Source of the DNA: CALBTQ01 sp036725605
Lineage (GTDB): Bacteria; Lernaellota; Lernaellaia; Lernaellales; Lernaellaceae
Assembly: GCA_036725605.1 (NCBI GenBank)
Contig: DAIMDW010000026.1
Span: 1 to 64,000 of the forward strand
Direction of reading: 5' to 3'
Length of the DNA: 64,000 nt
In this document: positions 7,748-17,277 of the stretch, piece by piece
How the letters are laid out: each line of letters begins with the position of its first letter
Position numbering within the stretch: the first letter of the stretch is position 1
The notes under the pieces: model-generated
The model's database searches: none
The model's input: the letters and a program-made list of their open reading frames with translations, nothing else
What the model was told of the DNA's origin: nothing
Position numbers and translations under genes: made by a program

Positions 7748-10078
7748 ATGCGTAAGTTACGGCCGTTCCTGATTATATTGGTGTTGCTGGCCTCGGCCCA
7801 GGCGTTCGCCGCCGCGCCGCCGACCGGCCCCTGGCACGCGGACATCACCGAACATCCGCGCTTGTTGTTCTTCGCCGACGATCTGTCGACCATCGCCGGG
7901 CGGCTCGACCGCGAGCCCTACGTCACGCTGATGACCCGCGTGCGCAGCCGGGCCAACGCTTCCTATAACGCGATCTTCGAGCCCTACGACGCCGGCCGCG
8001 AGTACTCCAACGCGAACATCGCCATCGCCGCCGCCTTCGTCGCCTGGATCGACGACGACGCCACGATGGCCGACAAGGCCGCGACGATCCTGGAACTGAT
8101 GGGCTACGAGTTCCCCAACCCCATCTATATTTACAAACAGGACATTCACATCGCCGAAGCGCTGATGAATTACGCGGTCGCCTACGACATCATCGCCGGC
8201 ACGGGGTTGATCGAGCCCACGCGCCTCACGGCGATCGCCACGCGCGTGACGACGATGGTCGAAAATCTGTACGCCGACTTTTTCGACACCCTGGCGATCT
8301 GGCAGCCGTTTTCGACCAACAACCATTCGATCAAAATCTGCTCCGCGCTGGCCATCGCCGCGATGACCTTCAACCAGCACGACGACGCCAACAAGTGGTT
8401 CAACCTGGGCATGACCGAAACGGTCTACAAACTCTTCGACGTGCAGATCGTCGAGGGCGCGATGGCCGAAGGGCCCTACTACGCCGCCTACAGCGCGGTG
8501 AACCATCTGCCGTTTTTCGTGATGTACAACCACCTGGTCGGCGAGGACGCCACGCTGCTGCAGCGCGACTTCTGCCTGATCGGCCCCAACTGCACCTGGT
8601 CCGAGGTCGAGGTGGTCAATCCGGTGGACAATCCCAAGCTCTACGACCAGAGCGAATGGATCGTGAAGATCCGCCTGCCCAACGGCGCCTCGCCGCCGAT
8701 CGACGATTCCAACAGCGAAGGCTTCTTCAACGGCCTGATGGCCCCGGTCTGGGGCGACGGCCTGCTCGCCTGGGAATGGCTGACCAGCCCGGCGTACCCC
8801 ATGTTCACCCAGCACTGCGCCGATACGCTGGTGCACATCGTGGCCACCTATGACGACGAGGTGACCCTCACGCCGCCCGACGGTTGGTTCGGCCCGAACT
8901 TCCTGATGTATGACGCCGGTGAGGCGGTCTTCCGCAGCGGCTGGGGCGAAGACGATTCGTGGATGCTCTTCCTCGCCGAAAACGGCCAGGCGCGCACGGC
9001 CGGCGCGGGCCACGAACACGGCGACAACCTCTCGGTGTCGCTGTACGCGCGCGGCGAATCGCTCTTGCTCGACCCGGGTTACATCAAGTGGGAAGAGCAC
9101 GCGGTCGTCATGCTCGGCAAGCACCACAACGTGCCGACCGTCGACGGCAACGCGCCGCCCGCGCCCAATCCCGTCATCCTAATCGGCGGCAACGACGCCT
9201 TCATCGTCGACGGCATGACCGACGCCGCCGCGCCCTTCGTCACCGGCCAGAGCGCCTGGAACGACGCGCAGTTCGAACGCACGGTGTTCTTCCCCGACAG
9301 CGACTACCTGATCGCCGTCGACGACATGTCCGCGGACGAAAACCACACCTACGGCGTGCTCTGGCACGGCAACGGCGGCGGCGACAGCGGCTATCCGTTC
9401 ACCCTGCTGGCCGACGGCGGCTCGTGGCAGCCGGAAGACGCGGGCGTGGACGTGCACGTGAACTCCAGCATCGGCGACGTCGCGCTGGATACCTCGATCA
9501 ACATTCACGCCTTCACCTACGGGCAGATGATCGAGCACGTCAGCCTGTCCGCTCAGGTCGACACGCAAGCCAAGCGCGCGCGGATCGTCAGCGTCGCCAC
9601 GCCCTATAATCTGACCAAAGAAACGCCACGCACCGTCACCTGGGACGCCATGGACGCCGCCATCGCCGCGCGCATCGAAGGAACCGACACCGACTTCCTC
9701 TTCGCGCAGGACGTCCGCCGGGTGCGCAACCTGACCGCCGCGCAGACCGGCTCGGTCGACGTGTCCACCAGTGCGCGCACGCTGCTGCTGCGTACCGACG
9801 CGACCGCGAGCGCGGGCCACGCGTACGTCGACGGCGGGCACTACCTCGCGCTGGGCGAACGGCAGGTGTGGCAGTTCGGTTACGACCGCCGCGTGTGGGT
9901 CGACTGGTCCGGCGACGCCTGGACCTTCTCGGTCGGCCCGGAAGGCGGCATGGTCGCGGCGTTCCTCTCCGCAATGCCCGACATCGACGCCGACCCCGGC
10001 GTGAAGTGGATCTATCAAAACAAAATGCTGCGCATCTGGGCTCCGGCCGACGCGAGCTTCACCGTCACCCTGGATTGA
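7748..10078 (+). CDS. Secreted heparinase II/III-family polysaccharide lyase
   Basis: A 776-residue exported protein. A Sec signal peptide is clear (residues 1-21, ending AQAFA). The N-terminal half is a helical toroid-like domain with an NNHSIKICSAL motif near residue 192, as in heparinase II/III and alginate lyase families. The beta-rich second half contains GHEHGDNLSVSLYARG near residue 422, the conserved His/Asp/Asn signature of that family, followed by LLLDPGY. Such enzymes cleave uronic-acid polysaccharides by beta-elimination; the substrate here is unknown. The stop is two bases before smpB, an odd partner, so read-through transcription into smpB is likely. Confidence 0.8.
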   Translation: MRKLRPFLIILVLLASAQAFAAAPPTGPWHADITEHPRLLFFADDLSTIAGRLDREPYVTLMTRVRSRANASYNAIFEPYDAGREYSNANIAIAAAFVAWIDDDATMADKAATILELMGYEFPNPIYIYKQDIHIAEALMNYAVAYDIIAGTGLIEPTRLTAIATRVTTMVENLYADFFDTLAIWQPFSTNNHSIKICSALAIAAMTFNQHDDANKWFNLGMTETVYKLFDVQIVEGAMAEGPYYAAYSAVNHLPFFVMYNHLVGEDATLLQRDFCLIGPNCTWSEVEVVNPVDNPKLYDQSEWIVKIRLPNGASPPIDDSNSEGFFNGLMAPVWGDGLLAWEWLTSPAYPMFTQHCADTLVHIVATYDDEVTLTPPDGWFGPNFLMYDAGEAVFRSGWGEDDSWMLFLAENGQARTAGAGHEHGDNLSVSLYARGESLLLDPGYIKWEEHAVVMLGKHHNVPTVDGNAPPAPNPVILIGGNDAFIVDGMTDAAAPFVTGQSAWNDAQFERTVFFPDSDYLIAVDDMSADENHTYGVLWHGNGGGDSGYPFTLLADGGSWQPEDAGVDVHVNSSIGDVALDTSINIHAFTYGQMIEHVSLSAQVDTQAKRARIVSVATPYNLTKETPRTVTWDAMDAAIAARIEGTDTDFLFAQDVRRVRNLTAAQTGSVDVSTSARTLLLRTDATASAGHAYVDGGHYLALGERQVWQFGYDRRVWVDWSGDAWTFSVGPEGGMVAAFLSAMPDIDADPGVKWIYQNKMLRIWAPADASFTVTLD

Positions 10079-10080
10079 TC

Positions 10081-10539
10081 ATGGCCAAAGGCGAAAAGAC
10101 GATCGCGGTCAACCGCAAAGCGGGATTCAACTACGAGCTGCTCGACCGTTTCGAGGCCGGGCTGGCGCTGGTGGGCACCGAGGTCAAAGCGCTGCGCGAA
10201 GGGCGCTGCAACCTCTCGGACGGCTACGTGGACATCCGCAACGACGAGGCCTGGCTGATCGACGTGAACATCAGCGAGTACTCGCACGGCAACCGCGAAA
10301 ACCACGACCCCAAACGACCGCGCAAGCTGCTGCTGCACAAGCGGGAAATCATGCGGCTCGCCACCAAGATCCTCGAACGCGGCCTGACCTGCGTGCCGCT
10401 GCGCCTCTACTTCACCGAAGGCCGCGCGAAAATCGAAGTCGCCCTCGCCCGCGGCAAACAAAAAGGCGACAAACGCGAAACCATCCGCCGCCGCCAGGAA
10501 GAACGCGAAATGGAACGCGACATCAAGGGCCGCCGATAA
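10081..10539 (+). CDS. smpB: SsrA-binding protein SmpB
   Basis: A 152-residue SmpB, close to the family's usual length. It binds tmRNA and delivers it to stalled ribosomes for trans-translation. Characteristic segments are visible: IAVNRKAGFNYELLDRFEAG, GTEVKALREGR, LSDGYVDI, and YFTEGRAKIEVALARGKQKGDKRE, followed by the basic C-terminal tail (RRRQEEREMERDIKGRR) that enters the mRNA channel. The ATG at 10081 is the only sensible start; it lies two bases after the lyase stop codon. No tmRNA gene was seen in this window. Confidence 0.95.
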   Translation: MAKGEKTIAVNRKAGFNYELLDRFEAGLALVGTEVKALREGRCNLSDGYVDIRNDEAWLIDVNISEYSHGNRENHDPKRPRKLLLHKREIMRLATKILERGLTCVPLRLYFTEGRAKIEVALARGKQKGDKRETIRRRQEEREMERDIKGRR

Positions 10540-11334
10540 AGCAGGATCTGCCACCCCGACGGAGAAAAGCGTCAGCGCAACGATTGGCCTGTCCACCATA
10601 GTTTTAGCGGAGAAGGAAGGGATCCCTTTCCGACACCCACGAAATTTTTCCCGACTTCCAAATCGGGACACCCGGAGCCGACAAGCCCCGCAGGGGCGAC
10701 TGGTATGCCGCCCTCATCCCCGACCCTTCTCCCACGGGGAGAAGGGAGACCGGGTTGCCTATTTTTAAAAATGCGGGGACACGAAGGAATCGAGTCCCCG
10801 ATTTTTTCTACCCTCGCCCTCTGGGAGAGGGTCGGGCGCAGCCCGGGGTGAGGGATTGCCTTCCCGACTTTCGAATTGGAACACCCTGAGCCCCGGAGGG
10901 GCGACTGGTCAGTAGCGAAGGGCGGCAGCCCTGGAAACTGCGACCTACCCAGAACCAACAAGCCCCGGAGGGGCGCAGGAATCTTTGACAATTCGCATCA
11001 GATCGGCCACGGCGACTTGCGTATGCGTTGAAAACGATCGGCTGTTCCGCCGGAGGCGAACATCGCTTGCACCCCTGCGGGGTTTGCTTGAATTTGCCTC
11101 GTCTGATTCCAGGGCTAAAAGCCCTTCGCTATTGACCTGCGCCCTGCGGGGTGGAAGATCCTGCGCGGAAGTTCATTTCAACGTCACCCGTTTTTTCTTC
11201 TCGGAACACCCTAAATCAAAATCGCCTTAGACACTTACGTTAATGGTGTTGATGTCAAAAGCGCGACGATTGGAAGGATGCCTTTTCATCTGTTGGGGCA
11301 GAGATCATCATTTTCGATTGTTTTTTTAACATAG
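10540..11334. repeat. Repeat cluster including a truncated foldback element
   Basis: No gene. Bases 10650-10705 resemble the left end of the foldback family (CCCGACTTCCA, then GGGACACCC). A hairpin at 10774-10800 has CGGGGAC and GTCCCCG arms. A GAGGGTCGGGCGCAGCCCGG block lies at 10811-10856. A longer foldback copy runs from CCCGACTTTCG at 10863 to about 11228; it keeps both arms (AGTAGCGAAGGGC at ~10912 and its reverse complement near 11125) but lacks the right terminal repeat, so it is truncated. Confidence 0.6.
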
Positions 11335-11386
11335 AAAAACCCGCCACATTTGAGCTTGCTCCCGAAGGCGCAGAGGCTTGGCGGGT
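11335..11386 (-). terminator. Likely terminator of the AT-rich orphan gene
   Basis: Read on the minus strand, ACCCGCCA (11379-11386) pairs with TGGCGGGT (11339-11346) and is followed by TTTTTC. Inside the loop a second small stem (TGC.CC, TTCG, GG.GCA) can form. It lies just downstream of the 241-residue gene. Confidence 0.5.
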
Positions 11387-11422
11387 ATGCTGGGTAAACG
11401 TTATAGAATTTTGATAATTCTG

Positions 11423-12148
11423 TCAATTATTATCTCCATTATTCTGAATTAATTTTTTTAAATGGTAGTATAAAGGAGTTAACTGCCCTTCAGAGTCTAG
11501 CGGACCCATATATTTCCCAGCAAATATTTCATAGCACCCTGTTCTTACGATACGAAAAAATAAGCTATCAATTTCATTTTCTGGTATATCAAGTTTAATC
11601 TTCAAATCATTTTTAAATTCACCCCAAATAACATGTGATCGTTGAGCGTCATTTAGTAATTTATAATCTGTCAATCCATTATTTGGCTCTCTCGGATATT
11701 TTATTTTATAAACAGTTTCCGCCCTTGCTTGCCATTCATCAAGAAGAAAAAGTATGGTCAATTCACGATAGGATAAATCGTCAAGTATCGAAAGATAATC
11801 TTCAAACTCATTGACATCATTGATTAGATTTTCTACGACACTTGAAGAAAGAAGACGTGCAAAAAATCTGATTTTTTCACGTCTACGAGTATGAAGAACC
11901 GCTTGTATCGTTTTCATAAAACAGTGAAGAAAATCCTCTGACTCAATCAATTCTGGAGTTAAGTCAACGTTATTATTTATTAACTCGTCTAAAAACGCTT
12001 CAATCCGCTCTCTTGCTATTGTGTCTAATCGTGATGTTAACCATGCATCGATTGATGATGTGATTGGGAAAAAGGCCATAATTGCTTTTACCCAAGGGTT
12101 ATCAGTGGGATATTTTTGAAGAAGTTTATCAAGAGCATCAATCATCAT
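11423..12148 (-). CDS. AT-rich orphan protein of unknown function
   Basis: A 241-residue, mostly helical, acidic protein without signal peptide or clear membrane helix (a hydrophobic stretch VKAIMAFFPIT lies near residues 19-29). A motif-like core is ESEDFLHCFMKTIQAVLHTRRREKIRFFARLL at about 69-101. I do not recognise the family. The base composition is visibly AT-rich compared with the GC-rich neighbours, suggesting horizontal acquisition. It has a strong ribosome site (GGAGG six bases before ATGATG), TATAAT-like sequence upstream and its own apparent terminator, so it looks like an independent, expressed single-gene unit. Confidence 0.7.
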   Translation of the reverse strand: MMIDALDKLLQKYPTDNPWVKAIMAFFPITSSIDAWLTSRLDTIARERIEAFLDELINNNVDLTPELIESEDFLHCFMKTIQAVLHTRRREKIRFFARLLSSSVVENLINDVNEFEDYLSILDDLSYRELTILFLLDEWQARAETVYKIKYPREPNNGLTDYKLLNDAQRSHVIWGEFKNDLKIKLDIPENEIDSLFFRIVRTGCYEIFAGKYMGPLDSEGQLTPLYYHLKKLIQNNGDNN

Positions 12149-12251
12149 TTTTACCCTCCATAGCCCAGCTGACTATCTATGAATTATATTATTCTGGGTA
12201 GCATTTACTTTTATATAAAATTCCAGAAAGTTCTTAAAAAATCCAGCCCCC

Positions 12252-13391
12252 CTACGCCACGGTTTTCCTGAACCGGGCGGAGGCCAGCGCGAAGACGAGG
12301 GCGCCGACGGCGAACAGCAGGTAGAACTGCGGCGCGAGGGTGTAAAAGTCCATGCCCTTGAGGATCACGCCGCGCACGATCACCAGGTAGTAGCGCAGCG
12401 GGTTGAGGTAGGTCAGGTACTGCACCGCCACGGGCATGTTGGCGATGGGAAACATCAGCCCCGACAGCAGCACGGCGGGCATGATGATCAAAAACGACAC
12501 GAAAATCGCCTGCTGCTGCGTCTGCGAAATCGTCGAGATGAACAACCCCATGCCCAGCGTGGTGAACAAAAAGACCGCCGTGGCGAAGTACAGCAAGCCC
12601 ACCGAGCCGCGCAGCGGCAGTTCGAAATGCCCGACGGCGACCACGAGGATGAACGTCACGTCGATCAGCCCCAGGATGGCGAAGGGCAGCATCTTGCCCG
12701 CCAGCAACTGCCACGGCTTGATCGGCGTGACCACCAGTTGCTCCATCGTGCCCACCTCGCGCTCGCGCGTGACGGCCATCGAGGTCAGCATCATCGTGAT
12801 CACCATCAAAATCATCGCCAGCACGCCGGGCACGAAAAAGTTCACCGACTTGAGTTCGGGGTTGTAACGGAAGCGCGTTTCGGCCTCGACGACCGGCAGC
12901 GGCCGCGCCGCCCCGCCGAGTTTCGCGCTGACCATCCGCATGCGTGCGGCGATTTGGTCCTGCGCGTACGAGAAGAAAATCTTGCTCAGATACCCCGCGC
13001 CGATCTGCGCCGAGTTGGATTCCGCGCCGTCGACCAGCACCTGCATCGTCGCCTGCCGTCCGCGCGCCATGTCGGTGGCGAAGCCGGCGGGAACCACCAA
13101 CACGATGTCGGCCAGGCCGTGCACCAGCGCGCCCTGGATGTCCGCGTCGCTTTCGGCCGCGCCCGCGTCGATGAAATACCCCGAGTTGAAAATCGCCCGC
13201 TGCAACTCGCGACTTTCGGCGCTGCGGTCCAGATCCATCACCGCGAGATTGATATTGTTGACGTCGGTGGTCAGCGCGTAGCCGAACAGGAACAACTGCA
13301 AAATCGGCGCGATGAAGATGATCGCGAACATGCGCGGGTCGCGGAACACCTGAATGAATTCCTTGCGCGTGATGTAAGCGATGCGTCCCAT
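12252..13391 (-). CDS. ybhR: ABC-2 type exporter permease, YbhR-like
   Basis: A 379-residue ABC-2 permease. It has one N-terminal membrane helix (about 22-40), a large extracytoplasmic domain (about 45-180), then five helices to the C-terminus. FVPGVLAMILMVITMMLTSMAVTREREVGTMEQLVVTPI is the classic coupling-region signature of this family. With the neighbouring permease it should form a heterodimeric membrane channel powered by the two upstream ATPases. It is the last gene of a seven-gene minus-strand operon that parallels E. coli cecR-ybhGFSR, implicated in drug or cation export. The ATG follows AGGAG by six bases. Confidence 0.85.
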   Translation of the reverse strand: MGRIAYITRKEFIQVFRDPRMFAIIFIAPILQLFLFGYALTTDVNNINLAVMDLDRSAESRELQRAIFNSGYFIDAGAAESDADIQGALVHGLADIVLVVPAGFATDMARGRQATMQVLVDGAESNSAQIGAGYLSKIFFSYAQDQIAARMRMVSAKLGGAARPLPVVEAETRFRYNPELKSVNFFVPGVLAMILMVITMMLTSMAVTREREVGTMEQLVVTPIKPWQLLAGKMLPFAILGLIDVTFILVVAVGHFELPLRGSVGLLYFATAVFLFTTLGMGLFISTISQTQQQAIFVSFLIIMPAVLLSGLMFPIANMPVAVQYLTYLNPLRYYLVIVRGVILKGMDFYTLAPQFYLLFAVGALVFALASARFRKTVA

Positions 13392-13400
13392 GAGAGGCTC

Positions 13401-14531
13401 CTACAGCTTCTTGCGAAAACGCGCGTTGGCCAGCGCCATGACCGCCACGGCGAACACGATCAAAAACGCCGTCGGCCGAATCAAATCCGTCGCCGGCTGC
13501 GCCTTGAGCATGATCCCCCGCGTGATGACGATGAAGTACCGCGCCGGCACCGCGTAGGTGATCGCCTGCACCCACGCGGGCATCGACTTGATCGGGAACA
13601 TGAATCCCGACAGCAACATGCTCGGCAGCATCGTGGTCAGCACGACGATCTGGTTGGCCAGCAGTTGGTTGCCCGCGACCACGCTGGCCAGCAGGCCGAT
13701 CGACAAACCGGCCGCGGCGAAGATCAACGCGGTGATCGCGAACAGCAGCACACTGCCGGCGAAGGGCACGCCGAACACGGCCACGCCCGTCACCGCGATC
13801 AGCACGCAGTCCAGCAGTGAGATCACCAGGTACGGAATCATCTTGCCGATCAGAATTTCGTGGCGGCGCACCGGCGTGGCGATCAGCCCTTCCAGGCTGC
13901 CCATCTCGCGTTCGCGCACCACCGTCAGGCTGGTCAGCAGCGCGGCGATGACCATCATGATCACCGCGATCAGCCCGGGCACGATCGTCTTGGTGCTGTC
14001 CAGATCCTGGTTGAACCAGATGCGCATGCGCACGTCAACCGGCGGAATGCCGTCGGTGGGCAGCCCGGCCGCGCCCAGCGCGTCGCTCACGCGATCCATG
14101 TTGAACGACGCCAGAATCGCGTCGACGTAACCCGAGGCGATCGTCGCCGAATTCGATTCGCTGCCGTCGAACATCACCTGAATCTTGTCGCCCGCGTAGC
14201 GCTCCATGTTCTTGGCGAAGCCCTCCGGAATCGCCAGGGCGATCTGCGCCTGCTCGCGGTCCAGCAGCTCGGGCAACTGCTGCGGATGATCGACCGTGCG
14301 CACGATTTTGAAATAGCCGCTGGAGGTGAAGCGGTCGATCAACGCGCGGCTGTAACTCGTTTGATCCTCGTCGGCCACGGCCAGCTTGAGGTCGCGAATG
14401 TCGAAGGTGATCGCGTAGCCGAACAACAGCAACAAAATGATCGGCAGCACGAAAGCCAGCGCCAGCGTGCGCCAGTCACGCAGGATGTGCAGCGTTTCCT
14501 TGCGGGCGATGGCGGGAATGCGGCTGTTCAT
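13401..14531 (-). CDS. ybhS: ABC-2 type exporter permease, YbhS-like
   Basis: A 376-residue permease with the same plan as its downstream neighbour: N-terminal helix (about 23-42), periplasmic domain, five C-terminal helices, and the signature VPGLIAVIMMVIAALLTSLTVVREREMGSLEGLIATPV. The start codon overlaps the stop of the upstream ATPase (ATGA), so translation is coupled. It should pair with the YbhR-like subunit. The substrate is not evident. Confidence 0.85.
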   Translation of the reverse strand: MNSRIPAIARKETLHILRDWRTLALAFVLPIILLLLFGYAITFDIRDLKLAVADEDQTSYSRALIDRFTSSGYFKIVRTVDHPQQLPELLDREQAQIALAIPEGFAKNMERYAGDKIQVMFDGSESNSATIASGYVDAILASFNMDRVSDALGAAGLPTDGIPPVDVRMRIWFNQDLDSTKTIVPGLIAVIMMVIAALLTSLTVVREREMGSLEGLIATPVRRHEILIGKMIPYLVISLLDCVLIAVTGVAVFGVPFAGSVLLFAITALIFAAAGLSIGLLASVVAGNQLLANQIVVLTTMLPSMLLSGFMFPIKSMPAWVQAITYAVPARYFIVITRGIMLKAQPATDLIRPTAFLIVFAVAVMALANARFRKKL

Positions 14532-15487
14532 CGCGCGCGCCCTCCCTCGGCGGCGATGCGCCGGTCTTCGCGTTCGATCAAGTGAATGAACGCGTCTTCC
14601 AAGCTGGCGCGGATCGTCCGTACGCGCGCGTCATGCCACCCGGCCTCGCGCACCAGCGCCCGCACACGCTCGGTCGCGTCGGCGCCGTTGTCGATCAGCA
14701 CGTGGCTGACCAGGCCGAAAATCTGCGCCTGCTTGATCAGCGGCGCTTTTTCCACGCGGGCGACGACCTCGGCCGGCGGCGGGCCGCTGATTTCCAGCAT
14801 CGTGCCGGCGATGATGTCGGTGACCAGTTCGCGCGGCGACGCCTCGGCGATCTTGCGCCCGCTGTAAATGAGAATCAGCCGGTCGCAGTGCTCGGCCTCG
14901 TCCATGTAGTGCGTGGTGACGAACACCGTCACGCCCTGTCGCCGCAGCTCGGCGATCAGATCCCAGAAATCGCGGCGGCTGGCCGGATCGACGCCGGCGG
15001 TCGGCTCGTCCAGAAAGATCAACCGCGGTTCGTGCATGATCGCCGCGCCCAAGGCCAGGCGCTGTTTGACGCCGCCCGACAGATCGCCGGTCAGGCGATG
15101 CTCCGCGCCGGTCAGCCCGGCCATCTTCACCGCGAAGGCGATGCGCGCGGCCTTTTTCGCGCGCGGAATGCGGTAGATGCCCGCGTAAAATTCCAGGTTC
15201 TGGCGCACGGTCAGATCGGCGTAGAGCGAAAAACGCTGGCTCATGTAGCCGATGTTTTCCTTGATCTTGTCCACCTCGCGGCGCAGGTCGAAGCCGATCA
15301 CCTCGGCCTCGCCCTCGGTCGGCGCGAGCAGGCCGCACAGCATGCGGATGGTCGTGGTCTTGCCCGCACCGTTGGGGCCCAGGAAGCCGAAGACCGACCC
15401 GGCCGGCACCTCGAACGACACGTTATCCACCGCGGTGAATTCGCCGAAGCGCCGCACCAGATTGCGCGCGGTAACCGCCGTGGTCAT
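14528..15487 (-). CDS. ABC exporter ATPase, equivalent to the YbhF C-terminal half
   Basis: A 319-residue ATPase with all canonical motifs: Walker A GPNGAGKTTT, Q-loop region YMSQRF, signature LSGGVKQRL, Walker B LIFLDEP and an intact switch His in TTHYMDE. A C-terminal ~90-residue extension ends with LEDAFIHLIE, as in YbhF and CcmA-like exporters. Start and stop both overlap neighbours by ATGA. In E. coli the two ATPase domains are fused in one 578-residue YbhF; here they are separate proteins. Confidence 0.88.
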   Translation of the reverse strand: MTTAVTARNLVRRFGEFTAVDNVSFEVPAGSVFGFLGPNGAGKTTTIRMLCGLLAPTEGEAEVIGFDLRREVDKIKENIGYMSQRFSLYADLTVRQNLEFYAGIYRIPRAKKAARIAFAVKMAGLTGAEHRLTGDLSGGVKQRLALGAAIMHEPRLIFLDEPTAGVDPASRRDFWDLIAELRRQGVTVFVTTHYMDEAEHCDRLILIYSGRKIAEASPRELVTDIIAGTMLEISGPPPAEVVARVEKAPLIKQAQIFGLVSHVLIDNGADATERVRALVREAGWHDARVRTIRASLEDAFIHLIEREDRRIAAEGGRAR

Positions 15488-16401
15488 GACGACCCCTCCA
15501 CCCGTGACAGGAACACGTCCTCGAAATTCGGCCGCCCCGGCTCGATGCTGCGAAACGCCACGCCCGCTTCGCTCAACGTTTGGCCGATCGTCTCGGGCGC
15601 GGTGCCCGGGCGGCAGGCAACCTTGAGCGCATCGCCGGCCGGGTAGCTGCGTAGCGCGCACTGCTGTTGCGCCAGCGCCGCGCGCGCGCCGTCGTAATCG
15701 TCGGTGAGCACCTCGAACAGCGCCTCGTCGAAACCGGCGAGAATCGCCTGCGGCCGGTCGGTCAGCAGAAAACGCCCGTTGTGAATCAAGCCGACGCGAT
15801 GGCAGCGCTCGGCCTCGTCCATGTACGGCGTGCTGACCACGACCGCCACGCCCTCGGCGGCGAAGGCGTACAGGATCTCCCACAGCTCACGACGCGACAG
15901 CGGGTCCACGCCGGTGGTCGGCTCGTCCAGCAGCAACAATTTGGGCGTGTGAATCATGCAGCACGAAAGCGCCAGTTTCTTGTACATGCCGCCCGAGAGC
16001 TTGCCCGCCGGGCGTTTGGCGTAGGGCTCCAGCCGCGAAAAGGCGAACAGCCGCGCCAGCCTTTCCCGGCGGTCGGCGCGCGAAACGAAATGCATATCGG
16101 CGAAGAAACGCAGGTTCTCCTCGACGGTCAGGTCGCCGTAGAGGCTGTATTGTTGCGGCATGTAGCCCAGCAGTTCGCGCGCCTGGTCCGGCCGCTTGTG
16201 CACGTCCAGCCCGGCGATGCTCGCCTCGCCCTCGTCGGCGTCCAGCAGGCCGACCAGCAACCGCAGCGTCGTCGTTTTGCCCGCGCCGTCCGGCCCGATC
16301 AGGCCGAAGATCTCGCCCGGCTCGACCTGCAAATCGATGCCGGCCACGGCCTCGATGTCGCCGAAGCGTTTGTACAGGTTGGCGGCGGACAGCAGACTCA
16401 T
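15484..16401 (-). CDS. ABC exporter ATPase, equivalent to the YbhF N-terminal half
   Basis: A 305-residue ATPase: Walker A GPDGAGKTTT, signature LSGGMYKKL, Walker B LLLLDEP. The switch region reads VVVSTPYMDEAERCH, with Pro where ATPases usually have the catalytic His, so this nucleotide site is probably degenerate and the pair asymmetric. The C-terminal part (PNFEDVFLSRVEG) matches YbhF-type ATPases. The ATG at 16401 is two bases after the adaptor gene; the open frame further upstream is a shadow of that gene. Confidence 0.88.
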   Translation of the reverse strand: MSLLSAANLYKRFGDIEAVAGIDLQVEPGEIFGLIGPDGAGKTTTLRLLVGLLDADEGEASIAGLDVHKRPDQARELLGYMPQQYSLYGDLTVEENLRFFADMHFVSRADRRERLARLFAFSRLEPYAKRPAGKLSGGMYKKLALSCCMIHTPKLLLLDEPTTGVDPLSRRELWEILYAFAAEGVAVVVSTPYMDEAERCHRVGLIHNGRFLLTDRPQAILAGFDEALFEVLTDDYDGARAALAQQQCALRSYPAGDALKVACRPGTAPETIGQTLSEAGVAFRSIEPGRPNFEDVFLSRVEGSS

Positions 16402-16403
16402 GG

Positions 16404-17273
16404 TCACTCCGTCGCGAAGCGGGCGTCGACGGGCATGCCGATCTTGAGCACGCCGTCGGGATTGTCCACGCGCACTTTGACCGCGTACACCAGCCGCACG
16501 CGTTCCTCGCGGGTCTGCACGTTCTTGGGCGTGAACTCGGCCTGCTCGGCGATGGTCGCCACCGCGCCGGTGAACGGCTGGTTGGGGAAGCTGTCGGTGT
16601 ACAACAGCACCTGTTGGCCGAGCCGGATCTTGCCGAGCATCGGGCCGGGCACGTAGATCTTCACTTCCATCACGCTCAGATCGGCGAGGGTCATCAGCGC
16701 CGAACCGGGGAAGACCGTTTCGCCGGGCTCGACGTGCCGGCGCACCACCGTGCCCGCCAGCGGCGCGGCGATCGTCGCGTAGCTCAACTGCGTTTCGGCC
16801 AGTTGAATCGCCGCCTCGGCCTGCCCGACCTGCCGCGCAACCACGCCCTTTTGCGCCCGCAGCGAATCGCGCTGGGCGTCGAGGGTGTCGAACTGCATCT
16901 CGGTGGCCGAGCCGGTGGCCAGCAGTTTCTTCGTGCGATCCAGGTTGGAATCCACGCCCTTGAGCCCGGCGTTGAGCACCGCCTGCTGGCTGGCCGCCGC
17001 GCGCGAAGCGGCCTGGGCCTGCGCCAGTTGCGCCCGATAGACCTTGTCGTCGATGCGCGCCAGCAACTGCCCGGCCTCGACCGCGTCGCCCTCGTCGACG
17101 GTCAGTTCGACGAGCTGCCCGGCCAACTGCGCGCTGATCACCGTCTCGGTCGCCTCGATGGTGCCGTAGAAGGTGTCGTCCAGGCGCGCTTCCTGCCGCT
17201 GCTGCCACACGCGATAGCCGAAGTAGCCGAACAACGAAAGCACCACCAACAACGGTACGATGCGACGAGCCAT
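16404..17273 (-). CDS. ybhG: HlyD-type periplasmic adaptor, YbhG-like
   Basis: A 289-residue membrane-fusion protein. A single N-terminal membrane helix (about 5-20) anchors it. The two halves of the biotinyl-lipoyl domain are GQLVELTVDEGDAVEAGQLLARID (about 52-75) and YATIAAPLAGTVVRRHVEPGE. Between them lies a ~90-residue helical hairpin. A beta-barrel domain and C-terminal strands follow. It should bridge the inner-membrane ABC transporter to the TolC-like channel encoded just upstream. Confidence 0.88.
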   Translation of the reverse strand: MARRIVPLLVVLSLFGYFGYRVWQQRQEARLDDTFYGTIEATETVISAQLAGQLVELTVDEGDAVEAGQLLARIDDKVYRAQLAQAQAASRAAASQQAVLNAGLKGVDSNLDRTKKLLATGSATEMQFDTLDAQRDSLRAQKGVVARQVGQAEAAIQLAETQLSYATIAAPLAGTVVRRHVEPGETVFPGSALMTLADLSVMEVKIYVPGPMLGKIRLGQQVLLYTDSFPNQPFTGAVATIAEQAEFTPKNVQTREERVRLVYAVKVRVDNPDGVLKIGMPVDARFATE

Positions 17274-17277
17274 GATC

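Noticed and set aside
11339..11386. Possible integron attC site
   Set aside because: It forms a hairpin but lacks the RYYYAAC/GTTRRRY boxes; a terminator for the minus-strand gene explains it better.
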